Position numbers and translations under genes: made by a program
The notes under the pieces: model-generated
What the model was told of the DNA's origin: nothing
The model's input: the letters and a program-made list of their open reading frames with translations, nothing else
The model's database searches: none
NCBI GenBank assembly: GCA_021292105.1
Contig: CM037874.1
Span: 39,534,404-39,598,403, forward strand
Direction of reading: 5' to 3'
DNA length: 64,000 nucleotides
Source of the DNA: Anadara kagoshimensis
Lineage: Eukaryota; Mollusca; Bivalvia; Arcoida; Arcidae
Shown here: positions 1-12,310 of the stretch, one piece after another
Layout of the letters: every line of letters begins with the position of its first letter
Position numbering within the stretch: the first letter of the stretch is position 1

Positions 1-959
1 CTCCGTTTGAAGCAATGCATATTCCCTCATAATTTTCAGAAATACGATTTACTAACTGAATTATTAAAACAGACAATTTCATTTGCACAGTAAAATGTTT
101 TAATTCTGATCTCAGATACCAAAAACCTTAATGGACATATTCCTTCGACTTTGTTCATTAAAATAATCTAATTTCATAGCGAGTTGTCAGATAGAGTGTG
201 TTTTGTTGATGGGAAATATGTGTATAGTTCACAGAAAATCAATGTAGTCCGCCGTCAGATGGGTGAATTTCAAACAATATTAAAGCTGAGTGATGCTCTG
301 TTTATATTTGTTTGTTTTCTATCTTGACACCTCAATCAATGAAACCCTACACAATTTATAGAACTCAATATGTTGATTAAATTCCGTATTTAGAGTGTGG
401 TTTCATATCAAAATTAATTAAGAACGGTGTTGTATTTCGTGACATACGGAAGTTTATTTAAAATATGACAATACAACAATTGATGTTTTGAGTAGCAAAC
501 TGAGTGTGGTTAGTTACAATTGAAAATTTTTGAATTTCTACTTCAAACTCTCAATTATCATATTTACGAAGTTTTCTAAAAAAAAATGGTTGAAGAAAAA
601 ATATGTAATGGCAATATGTACATGCTATACAATCAAATTATAATTCATTTATGGTGAAAGCAAGAAGTAACAACACCTGCTTGTATATATACAATAGTAA
701 AAATGAAAAAAAAAAACTAAACAAAACATGATACAAAGTCGAAAATATATACCCGAAAGAGACTCAAGGAGGATAGTTATAGAGCATAATAATATTGTAT
801 ATAAACAGGTATAACCATTACATAGAGAGGTATTAATTAGGTCCCACCTATCTCCTTATTAACTATAAGAACAAGCTTAAGTTCATCATACTTCCAAGTC
901 TTTTAATTGGTTTTCTACAGAATGCATGACAACTATCGTTATGTGAAAAAGTCGTCATA
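1..959. other. AT-rich stretch, no gene seen
   Basis: No protein, RNA gene or ordered repeat could be recognised on either strand. The sequence is AT-rich with short A and T runs only. Confidence 0.5.
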
Positions 960-1745
960 ATCAAAAACAAACATACTAAGCCATGTCAAAATCCAAATCC
1001 AGAAGAAAGTAAAAACTTCGAAACTTACAAATTAGGTAAAACACGTGAACTACCACCAGGGAACTGAGGTCGGGTGCTCCAATCCGGAAGGGTAAGCATC
1101 TTCTATTTAGCTGCACCCGTCACGCGTGTAATCAAAATTGAGTGAAAGGAACATGGAACCATGTGACATAGAATATATCCAGAGCAATCCTGGACACAGA
1201 GACATCATACTTATTAACAATACTGTGGTGACAGACATAAAACTTTTTATGGCCCTGAAAATGCTATGCTTGCATTATCCCTTGGTCAATATTTTATTTT
1301 TAAGCGATCAGTTTGCTTCGTTTTATATAAAGTTCCCTTAGTGAGAACAAGCTATATTACAACGTTTTGATTGTGAAATAAATACACCATAAAAAGCAGA
1401 TGTATTGCTGCTTAGAAAAGGAATGTTGACAATAGAAAAACTCAAGTCATCGCGTTTCATACAGTTTCAAATGTAGTTGTCGTGGGCGTCATACTTGAGG
1501 TATTATTCTAAACATGAAGGCAAACTTGAGAGATTAGTCGTATCCTTTATTTTAATCTCACATCTCCCTAGGATAGATTAGCCTAAAGCATTGTTCAGGG
1601 ATAGAACGTTATATATTGTTGAATGATTTGGCGACAGTCTTCTATTCTGATTTAACAATGTTCTGCATAAATTCAGCTTCATCTGAATAACGAAACAAAT
1701 CAGCAAACAACGGTGCACAGTTTGTACCTATGAACCTGTCAAAAT
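960..1745 (-). mobile_element. Decayed Penelope-type reverse transcriptase fragment, copy 1
   Basis: Read on the minus strand, this stretch first encodes GTNCAPLFADLFRYSDEAEF (near 1715-1660), matching the RT signature G-I-P-M-G-T-N-C-A-P-L-x-A-D-L-F. It continues through an RT thumb-like part and ends with ALDIF and a stop, followed by a non-coding tail that contains an ACGTG box and ends near 960. It aligns along its length with the fragment at 31015-31860. Several stops and frameshifts break it, and the Y-x-D-D catalytic block is missing: the codons run from S-F-N-N almost directly to V-L-S-L-N-N. The RT group is known from many marine invertebrate genomes. Assignment to Penelope-like elements is my inference; no GIY-YIG endonuclease is visible. 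Confidence 0.75.
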
Positions 1746-2171
1746 AATCGTTTGATCCTATGGTTGCGTTCTTTATAAATGGGTTCTGTCTTACCAGCAG
1801 TTCATTATACAATAATGTTCAGAAAGCATTTAAGATTAGTATATTCTATTTTATTTTATACTTTATAATACTGCTTAATCTACGTGGACGTCTAATCACT
1901 GGTGAAGAACACTTTGTGTCATATTGACTTGAAACATCTTGACTGACTATTCAACTTCAATCGAACTTGAGATGGACTGAAAATGAGATGGGACTAAACA
2001 TTTGATCTGAATACGGAAATATAACTCTCTTTTCTATCTGTTGAATATTTTAAATATATATATATGGTAAAATCTATATTTCCAGCGAGCAACCGATAAT
2101 CAAAGGCTTTTATGTCTCTTTAAACCCATTTTGAATTACTGATATAGGAATTAAGTAGTTACATTTCATGT
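1746..2171. other. AT-rich spacer
   Basis: Nothing recognisable apart from a short (TA)n run near 2055. It separates the reverse transcriptase fragment from the start of the segmental duplication. Confidence 0.4.
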
Positions 2172-3274
2172 CTAGTAAAAGGAATGGCAGACACTAAAGT
2201 ATAATAGTTATTGTCATGTAGCATCTAATCTACCCTATCCCCGGAGGATTTACCAGACTTATTCTATACATATAAGAACGTTCTTGGTCCTATTTAATGT
2301 TGTCAGTTGCTGAAGGCGATAGTAGAAACTGTCATGTTATATAACGTATTTCATGATTTGATGTAAAGCAAATTATAGCTGCTTTTGTATAATGAAATAG
2401 AATTTTACGTCGATTTCCTACTATTTAATGATAAAATATATTGAATTATTCAGATTTGACATGGACATCTTCACAATTCAGGCCAATTATCCTTCTGTAA
2501 ACATACCTTTTATACCATGTAAATTACTTTTTTATAAAAAGGCGTGTGCGATCGACTGCCGTCAATATATTAATAATATGAACATAGTGGTAGATTTTGG
2601 TAAAGTCCCGAGTCATTTGACAGGAAACATTCACACTATACAGCAAAACACGAATATAACGAACGGTACACAATGTTCATGGATAGTACGAAGTGAATTA
2701 TTGGGTCAATTCGCTACTCAATATAAGTCTATTCATGACAACACAATATACAAAAGTTAAAAATAGAGTCCCCATGCAGAGCTTGGTTATAAACGTGTTT
2801 ACTGTATATGCTTATTTGAAAGACCAAAACAACACGTGTGAAAGTAACGATAATAAACATATTTTATGACTAAAACATGTACTTGGCAAGAGCTAACGAA
2901 ACTAAGAACACGTCAAACGTTAGTGATAGAAATAGCCAGACAAAACAACAAAGGACAAATACATGTTGTGACAATTATTCATAAAATTACAATAAAGGTA
3001 CAATACAATCATGAGTTAAATATTAACAAGTTCTCCCTTCGAGAATGTATTCCGTTCTAGATTTCTATATTGTGAACGAATATATTTTTGTAAAATTATA
3101 TGTCTCAAATTATTATGGTGTCTTTATATTTTTGAAAGTCACTAAAGAGGATTTACATTAAAATAACCATTAATTTAAAAAGAAACTTATTTTATATTTT
3201 CTTTCAAGGGGTCACAGATTTAAAAGTAGTTACGTTGTGGTTTTTACTAAAACTCAGCAATCAAGAACCTATAT

Positions 3275-3530
3275 TACATAATATACCAGTTTTAATTTTA
3301 CAGCACTAGACGGCCGTTTCGGAATACAATTCCTCATCAGTAATGCTTGGACCAAAATTATGAAATTAAAATTATTTTTAAGATGTTTAAAAGCTACCCA
3401 AAGAACCAAAATATATTTTATATACATGTAATTACCAAATTAAGCTAAGGAAATACTTTGCATGAGGGAGTATACCTTACTTTTTGAGAAATTTCAAATT
3501 TTAACTTGCAGGAAATTTAGACAATTATAG
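3275..3530 (-). mobile_element. Hammerhead-ribozyme repeat element, copy 1 (retrozyme-like)
   Basis: This roughly 256-bp unit is present in copy A of the duplication but absent at the matching place in copy B (11205-11215), which shows the insertion boundaries directly. The same unit occurs in the opposite orientation at 30247-30490. Each carries one hammerhead ribozyme core near one end and has no open frame. Such short, ribozyme-bearing, non-coding units fit retrozymes or the ribozyme-bearing pseudo-LTRs of Penelope-like elements. Which of the two applies cannot be decided here. Confidence 0.75.
3302..3347 (-). ncRNA. Type I hammerhead ribozyme, copy 1
   Basis: On the minus strand the order is stem I 5' strand (AGCATTA), CTGATGA, stem II (GGAAT, loop TGT, ATTCC), GAAA, a minimal stem III (AC GGCC GT), the cleavage triplet GTC, and stem I 3' strand (TAGTGCT). 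Stem I pairs over all 7 positions, one of them G-U. Every conserved core residue of the hammerhead family is present, so self-cleavage after GTC is expected. A very short stem III is typical of animal retrozyme and Penelope-linked hammerheads, which often act as dimers. Confidence 0.85.
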
Positions 3531-3612
3531 TATCTACGTTCCTTATATATACTGAATAAAATATGATGTGACAGAAGCATAAGGTTGTCAATATTATTGT
3601 TCATCTTGAATG

Positions 3613-4208
3613 TTTAGAGACAGTCGTTTTCATAAATAACTATTATACTTTTTAAATTTTTGAAACCTAATATTGATATTTTATTTTGAAAACAAAAAGC
3701 GCATCTAAAATATTTTTAGTTTTATTTTTACATTTTTTACTAAACATCAGCTGTAATATGTTCCCTTGGTGACACTATATGCATAAATTAAAAGGTTTAG
3801 CTAAGGTCAACAATTACAATGCAAATCACTTATATATTACACTTGTTATTGGAATCGGTTTTCACAAAATATCCGTTTTAGATGACGTGAAGTGTTTTGA
3901 TTAGTAAAAAAAACCATTAGGATCACATTATTTGAAAGTGGATAAACTGATTAGACGCGATTCAGGCGTGAATATCAAAGTTTTAGAACGTCGGGTCCAA
4001 AACGGGTGTCTTAGTTCTTAGTCTTATCACGATATTTGTAAATTTGCTGATTTTTTTCTCTATATACAGAAATAAATGTAATTACATGTATTTCAATTTT
4101 TCATGTACTTTTTCTTGTTAGTATTTTTGTTTTTAAACACAAATATTGTTGTTATTTTATGAGACACCAAATGATAATATAGCAATTTTAGTTAATGACT
4201 GTCTCTAA
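3613..4208. mobile_element. Small TIR element (MITE-like)
   Basis: The segment begins TTAGAGACAGTC and ends GACTGTCTCTAA, a 12-bp perfect terminal inverted repeat 596 bp apart. The surrounding part of copy A has no counterpart in copy B (break at about 11270-11280), consistent with an insertion. There is no coding capacity. A target-site duplication was not identified. Confidence 0.45.
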
Positions 4209-5699
4209 GTATAAAAGACGAACAGTAGTTCTGTCCATTAATAACTGTATTATCTGTGTGTAGACATGATCGATTATAGAAGTGTATAGATTTAATTTAT
4301 TTGTTTTCTGATTAATAAACTTTAATCAGGGTTTCTTATCAATTCTGGTGACATATTTGTTTATTGTCTGTTGATTAATGAACTCAAATAAAATCTAATT
4401 TACATATACTTCTGTTTGATGAAGATCAGGAAGGGGAATGGAAAGAGAATAAATGGAGGACATATACTTGAAAAACTGATAGAAGTGACAGGCGGGAGGG
4501 CTTTATAAAGGAAGGAAGAAATCAGAGGAGTGAAGAGTCAAGTAATGAAGATGTCTTGTGCTAATTTTGAATGCAATTTAAAAAAGTCAAAAGTAGAACA
4601 TAGCAAAGGATCAGATGAAATGAAGAACAGGCAACTATAGGGAAAAGACAGATGTCAGACAAAATAATAAAGGACTTAAAAATCGTGAAATCTTGCAAAA
4701 TTTCAAATCTAAATAATTTTGATCATTTTCAAGATATTCATGAATTTAAGGTGATATTTTTAAGATCACACTCTAGATAAAATCATTTGTATTTAGTTTT
4801 GACAATAATATGAAAGGAATGATAGAGACTAAAGTATAATAGTTATTGTCATGTAGCATCTAATCTACCCTATCCCTGGAGGATTTACCAGACTTATTCT
4901 ATACATATAAGAACGTTCTTGGTCCTATTTAATGTTGTCAGTTGCTGAAGGCGATAGTAGAAACTGTCATGTTATATAACGTATTTCATGATTTGATGTA
5001 AAGCAAATTATAGCTGCTTTTGTATAATGAAAATGAATTTTACGTCGATTTCCTACTTTTAATGATAAAATATATTGAATTATTCAGATTTGACATGGAC
5101 ATCTTCACAATTCAGGTCAATCATCCTTCTGTAAACATACCTTTTATACCATGTAAATTACTTTCTATTTATAAAAAGGCTTGTGGATAGTCTGCCGTCA
5201 ATAATATGAACATAGTGGTAGCTTTTGGTAAAGTCCCGAGTCATTGGACAGGAAACATTCACACTATACAGTAAAACACGAATATAACGAACACGCTAAC
5301 AACTATTACATAATGTACATTGATAGCTGTATAGTACTAAGTGAAATATTGGGTCCAACCGCTTCTCTGTATAAGTCTATTGATAACACGATAACGAAGT
5401 TTAAAATAGAGTCCCCATGCAGGGATTGGTTGAAAACGCGTTTACTGTATATGCTTATTCGAAAGACAAAACGCTTGTGTGAAATTTGCGACAATGGCGA
5501 TACATTTATGACTTAAACATGTACTTGATAACAGCTAACGTAACTAAGAACACGTCAAACGTTAGTGATAGAAATAGCCAGACAAAACAACAAAGGACAA
5601 ATAAATGTTGTGACAATTATTCATAAAATCACCGACTTAATATGAACGGGCATTATGGTGAATGTCCAATGGAGAGGCTAAAATGGTATAAGCATAATA

Positions 5700-8600
5700 A
5701 GAGTAACATTACGTACATGAGTAACATAACTTACATGAGTAACATGAGTTACATTACTTACATGAGTAACATTACTAACATGAGTAACATTACTTACATG
5801 AGTAACATTACTTACATGAGTAACACTACTAACATGAGTAACATTACTTACATGAGTAACATTACTTACATGAGTAACATTACGTACATGAGTAACATTA
5901 CGTACATGAGTAACATTACGTACATGAGTAACATTACTTACATGAGTAACATTACGTACATGAGTAACATTACGTACAAGAGTAACATTACTTACAAGAG
6001 TAACATTACTTACAAGAGTAACATTACTTACAAGAGTAACATTACTTACATGAGTAACATTACGTACATGAGTAACATTACGTACATGAGTAACATTACT
6101 TACAAGAGTAACATTACGTACATGAGTAACATTACTTACAAGAGTAACATTACTTACAAGAGTAACATTACTTACATGAGTAACATTACTTACATGAGTA
6201 ACATTACGTACAAGAGTAACATTACTTACATGAGTAACATTACGTATATGAGTAACATTACTTACAAGAGTAACATTACTTACAAGAGTAACATTACTTA
6301 CATGAGTAACATTACTTACATGAGTAATATTACGTACATGAGTAACATTACTTACAAGAGTAACATTACTTACAAGAGTAACATTACTTACATGAGTTAC
6401 ATTACTTACATGAGTTACATTACTTACAAGAGTAACATTACTTACATGAGAAACATTACTTACTTGAGTAACATTACTTACATGAGTAACATTACTTACA
6501 AGAGTAACATTACTTACAAGAGTAACATTACTTACATGAGTAACATTACTTATATGAGTAACATTACTTACATGAGTAACATTACTTACAAGAGTAACAT
6601 TACTTACATGAGTAACATTACTTACATGAGTAACATTACGTACATGAGTAACATTACTTACAAGAGTATCATTACTTACAAGAGTAACATTACTTACATG
6701 AGTAACATTACTTATATGAGTAACATTACTTACAAGAGTAACATTACTTACAAGAGTAACATTACTTACAAGAGTAACATTACTTACATGAGTAACATTA
6801 CTTACATGAGTAACATTACGTACAAGAGTAACATTACTTACATGAGTAACATTACGTATATGAGTAACATTACTTACAAGAGTAACATTACTTACAAGAG
6901 TAACATTACTTACATGAGTAACATTACTTACATGAGTAATATTACGTACATGAGTAACATTACTTACAAGAGTAACATTACTTACAAGAGTAACATTACT
7001 TACATGAGTTACATTACTTACATGAGTTACATTACTTACAAGAGTAACATTACTTACATGAGAAACATTACTTACTTGAGTAACATTACTTACATGAGTA
7101 ACATTACTTACAAGAGTAACATTACTTACAAGAGTAACATTACTTACATGAGTAACATTACTTATATGAGTAACATTACTTACATGAGTAACATTACTTA
7201 CAAGAGTAACATTACTTACATGAGTAACATTACTTACATGAGTAACATTACGTACATGAGTAACATTACTTACAAGAGTATCATTACTTACAAGAGTAAC
7301 ATTACTTACATGAGTAACATTACTTGCATGAGTTACATTACTTACAAGAGTAACATTACTTACATGAGTAACATTACTTACATGAGTAACATTACTTACA
7401 TGAGTAACATTACTTATATGAGTAACATTACTTACATGAGTTACATTACTTACAAGAGTAACATTACTTACATGAGAAACATTACTTACATGAGTAACAT
7501 TACTTACAAGAGTAACATTACTTACATGAGTTACATTACTTACAAGAGTAACATTACTTACATGAGAAACATTACTTACATGAGTAACATTACTTACATG
7601 AGTAACATTACTTACAAGAGTAACATTACTAACATTAGTAACATTACTTACATGAGTAACATTACGTACATGAGTAACATTACTTACAAGAGTAACATTA
7701 CTTACAAGAGTAACATTACTTACATGAGTTACATTACTTACAAGAGTAACATTACTTACATGAGTAACATTACTTACATGAGTAACATTACTTATATGAG
7801 TAACATTACTTACATGAGTTACATTACTTACAAGAGTAACATTACTTACAAGAGTAACATTACTTATATGAGTAACATTACTTACAAGAGTAACATTACT
7901 TACAAGAGTAACATTACTTACAAGAGTAACATTACGTACATGAGTAACATTACTTACAAGAGTAACATTACGTACAAGAGTAACATTACTTACAAGAGTA
8001 ACATTACTTACAAGAGTAACATTACTTACAAGAGTAACATTACGTACATGAGTAACATTACTTACAAGAGTAACATTACTTACAAGAGTAACATTACTTA
8101 TATGAGTAACATTACTTACATGAGTTACATTACTTACAAGAGTAACATTACTTACATGAGAAACATTACTTACATGAGTAACATTACTTACAAGAGTAAC
8201 ATTACTTACATGAGTTACATTACTTACAAGAGTAACATTACTTACATGAGAAACATTACTTACATGAGTAACATTACTTACATGAGTAACATTACTTACA
8301 AGAGTAACATTACTAACATTAGTAACATTACTTACATGAGTAACATTACGTACATGAGTAACATTACTTACAAGAGTAACATTACTTACAAGAGTAACAT
8401 TACTTACATGAGTTACATTACTTACAAGAGTAACATTACTTACATGAGTAACATTACTTACATGAGTAACATTACTTATATGAGTAACATTACTTACATG
8501 AGTTACATTACTTACAAGAGTAACATTACTTACAAGAGTAACATTACTTATATGAGTAACATTACTTACAAGAGTAACATTACTAACATGAGTAACATTA

Positions 8601-10990
8601 CTTACATGAGTAACATTACTTACATGAGTAACACTACTAACATGAGTAACATTACTTACATGAGTAACATTACTTACATGAGTAACATTACGTACATGAG
8701 TAACATTACGTACATGAGTAACATTACGTACATGAGTAACATTACTTACATGAGTAACATTACGTACATGAGTAACATTACGTACAAGAGTAACATTACT
8801 TACAAGAGTAACATTACTTACAAGAGTAACATTACTTACAAGAGTAACATTACTTACATGAGTAACATTACGTACATGAGTAACATTACGTACATGAGTA
8901 ACATTACTTACAAGAGTAACATTACGTACATGAGTAACATTACTTACAAGAGTAACATTACTTACAAGAGTAACATTACTTACATGAGTAACATTACTTA
9001 CATGAGTAACATTACGTACAAGAGTAACATTACTTACATGAGTAACATTACGTATATGAGTAACATTACTTACAAGAGTAACATTACTTACAAGAGTAAC
9101 ATTACTTACATGAGTAACATTACTTACATGAGTAATATTACGTACATGAGTAACATTACTTACAAGAGTAACATTACTTACAAGAGTAACATTACTTACA
9201 TGAGTTACATTACTTACATGAGTTACATTACTTACAAGAGTAACATTACTTACATGAGAAACATTACTTACTTGAGTAACATTACTTACATGAGTAACAT
9301 TACTTACAAGAGTAACATTACTTACAAGAGTAACATTACTTACATGAGTAACATTACTTATATGAGTAACATTACTTACATGAGTAACATTACTTACAAG
9401 AGTAACATTACTTACATGAGTAACATTACTTACATGAGTAACATTACGTACATGAGTAACATTACTTACAAGAGTATCATTACTTACAAGAGTAACATTA
9501 CTTACATGAGTAACATTACTTATATGAGTAACATTACTTACAAGAGTAACATTACTTACAAGAGTAACATTACTTACAAGAGTAACATTACTTACATGAG
9601 TAACATTACTTACATGAGTAACATTACGTACAAGAGTAACATTACTTACATGAGTAACATTACGTATATGAGTAACATTACTTACAAGAGTAACATTACT
9701 TACAAGAGTAACATTACTTACATGAGTAACATTACTTACATGAGTAATATTACGTACATGAGTAACATTACTTACAAGAGTAACATTACTTACAAGAGTA
9801 ACATTACTTACATGAGTTACATTACTTACATGAGTTACATTACTTACAAGAGTAACATTACTTACATGAGAAACATTACTTACTTGAGTAACATTACTTA
9901 CATGAGTAACATTACTTACAAGAGTAACATTACTTACAAGAGTAACATTACTTACATGAGTAACATTACTTATATGAGTAACATTACTTACATGAGTAAC
10001 ATTACTTACAAGAGTAACATTACTTACATGAGTAACATTACTTACATGAGTAACATTACGTACATGAGTAACATTACTTACAAGAGTATCATTACTTACA
10101 AGAGTAACATTACTTACATGAGTAACATTACTTGCATGAGTTACATTACTTACAAGAGTAACATTACTTACATGAGTAACATTACTTACATGAGTAACAT
10201 TACTTACATGAGTAACATTACTTATATGAGTAACATTACTTACATGAGTTACATTACTTACAAGAGTAACATTACTTACATGAGAAACATTACTTACATG
10301 AGTAACATTACTTACAAGAGTAACATTACTTACATGAGTTACATTACTTACAAGAGTAACATTACTTACATGAGAAACATTACTTACATGAGTAACATTA
10401 CTTACATGAGTAACATTACTTACAAGAGTAACATTACTAACATTAGTAACATTACTTACATGAGTAACATTACGTACATGAGTAACATTACTTACAAGAG
10501 TAACATTACTTACAAGAGTAACATTACTTACATGAGTTACATTACTTACAAGAGTAACATTACTTACATGAGTAACATTACTTACATGAGTAACATTACT
10601 TATATGAGTAACATTACTTACATGAGTTACATTACTTACAAGAGTAACATTACTTACAAGAGTAACATTACTTATATGAGTAACATTACTTACAAGAGTA
10701 ACATTACTTACAAGAGTAACATTACTTACAAGAGTAACATTACGTACATGAGTAACATTACTTACAAGAGTAACATTACGTACAAGAGTAACATTACTTA
10801 CAAGAGTAACATTACTTACAAGAGTAACATTACTTACAAGAGTAACATTACGTACATGAGTAACATTACTTACAAGAGTAACATTACTTACAAGAGTAAC
10901 ATTACGTATATGAGTAACATTACTTACAAGAGTAACATTACTTACAAGAGTAAGATTACTTACATGAGTAACATTACTTACATGAGTTAC
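5700..10990 (+). repeat. 18-bp minisatellite, ~294 units, open as (SNITYM/K)n
   Basis: The unit is agtaacattacttacatg, read as Ser-Asn-Ile-Thr-Tyr-Met/Lys. An ATG at 5642 opens a 1,790-codon frame that runs through the array and stops at 11012. No one-base indel and no stop is seen over 5.3 kb. Each unit holds an N-I-T glycosylation sequon. Variants are mostly ATG/AAG (Met/Lys), silent ACT/ACG, and AAC/TAC. Longer-range copies occur at offsets of 612, 684 and 2,808 bp, all multiples of 18. There is no signal peptide, no non-repeat domain and no recognised family. The antisense frame (HVSNVT)n is also open, so openness alone does not show coding. I treat it as a minisatellite with a possible but unproven coding frame. 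Confidence 0.9.
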
Positions 10991-11847
10991 GATATTAACA
11001 ATATATTTCTATAGTGTGTTACAATATATTTTGTATATTTTTGTAAAATTATATGTCGCATAATGTTATGATGTCTTAATATTTTTGAAAGTTAATAAAG
11101 GGGGTTTACATTAAAATAACCTTTACCTTTAAAAAGAAACTTATTTTATATTTTCTTTTAAGTATTAACTTGGTGGTTTTTACTAAAACTCAGCAATAAA
11201 GAACCTATATAGATCTACGTTCCTTATATATATACTGAACAAAACAAGATGTGACAGAAGCATAATGCTGTCAGTATTAGTTCTGTCCAGTAGTAACTGT
11301 ATTATCTATGTATAGACAGGATCGATTATGGAAGTGTATAGAGGGTGATTTTATTTAATTATTTTCTGATTAATAAACTTTAATCAGGGTTTCTTATCAA
11401 TTCTGGCGACATATTTGTTTATTGTCTGTTGATTAGTGAACTAATATAAAATCTAATTTACATATTATTGTGTTTGATAAAGATCAGGAAGGGGAAAAGA
11501 AAAAGTAGGAGATGAGGACATAAAGGGAACTGATAGAGGAGGCCGACTGGAAGGATAAGAAGGCTTTATAATTAGCTAAATTAGAAAGAGGTGGAAAATG
11601 TGAAAAACAAGGGAAGAAAGGATTCAAAGGAGGGAAGAGTAAAGTAATGAAGATGTCTTGTGCTTCTTTTGAATGCCTTGTTTACTGAAACCACTGAAAC
11701 TGACAAACTTTCTGCAAACACCAGAGTCAAGAATAAAAGTAAAGGAAAAGAATAAAGGGAAAATAATAATAGCAAGTGTATGTTAAAAATATAACAAGAA
11801 GCCTTCAAGGATAGGGGAAAGAATGAGAAAAATGTGCAATTGGTGGA

Positions 11848-12233
11848 AGGTTAATTGGTTGGTTGAATGATGCTTAATGTCGCATCAGCAACTTTCCAGC
11901 TATTCACGACAAGAACTATTTTATTAATCTCTATGGATTAATCTATGAACAAGCCAATGCATGCATGTGAAGTGCGAGTGCGTTGCATGGTCTGTCTTGT
12001 ACTAACGCGAACTCAGGGCAACTTTAAGGTGCTAGCTTACCTAGTCAGTACGCCACAGACAAGTGTACCACTCCCCCAGTCCATTATACTAATACCAGGT
12101 AAACCAGTAAAGGTCAACAGAAAGGAAAATTCATTTTCCCACATGTGGTCTGAGCGGGACACGAACTCTCAGCGATGAGAGACCCTGGTTTTGTAGACTG
12201 ACGTCTTATCCATTAGGCCAACACGGCCTCGAA
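11848..12233 (-). mobile_element. tRNA-Arg-like SINE
   Basis: On the minus strand the element begins with a tRNA-like head: GGCCGTGT, A box TGGCCTAATGG (12220-12210) and B box GAGTTCGTGTCCC (12168-12156), resembling tRNA-Arg. A roughly 290-bp unrelated body follows, ending in a segment with AAAGTTGCTGATGCGAC and a run of AACC-like repeats near 11850. This is the layout of a pol III-transcribed SINE. It lies inside copy B and is not seen in copy A. The SINE superfamily is not assigned. Confidence 0.65.
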
Positions 12234-12310
12234 AGTGGTCGAAGGAAAGAAAATATAATTAAGGATTTGGAGACAAAAAGAAACTATGAGTTAAAAGGAA
12301 TGATACAAAT

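Larger units (their letters stand above)
2172..4805. repeat. Tandem segmental duplication, copy A
   Basis: From the word AAAGGAATG near 2178 this segment aligns base for base for long stretches with 4806-12310 (for example 2190-2760 with 4826-5400, 3061-3200 with about 11000-11160, 4230-4440 with 11280-11490). Copy A lacks the 18-bp array of copy B. In exchange it holds a hammerhead-bearing element (3275-3530) and a TIR element (3613-4208). The open frame at 2428-2760 (110 codons) is not preserved in copy B, so it is probably not coding; no family was recognised. Confidence 0.8.
4806..12310. repeat. Tandem segmental duplication, copy B
   Basis: Second copy of the 2172-4805 segment, starting at the same AAAGGAATG word. 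It has been enlarged by the 18-bp array (5700-10990) and by a SINE (11848-12233). The open frame at 5244-5516 lies in a different frame from that of copy A and resembles no known protein. Similarity to copy A fades after about 11810. Confidence 0.8.

Noticed and set aside
2428..2760. 110-codon frame in duplication copy A (and 90-codon frame in copy B at 5244-5516)
   Set aside because: The two paralogous copies use different frames and differ by frameshifting indels, so neither frame is conserved; no known family resembled them.
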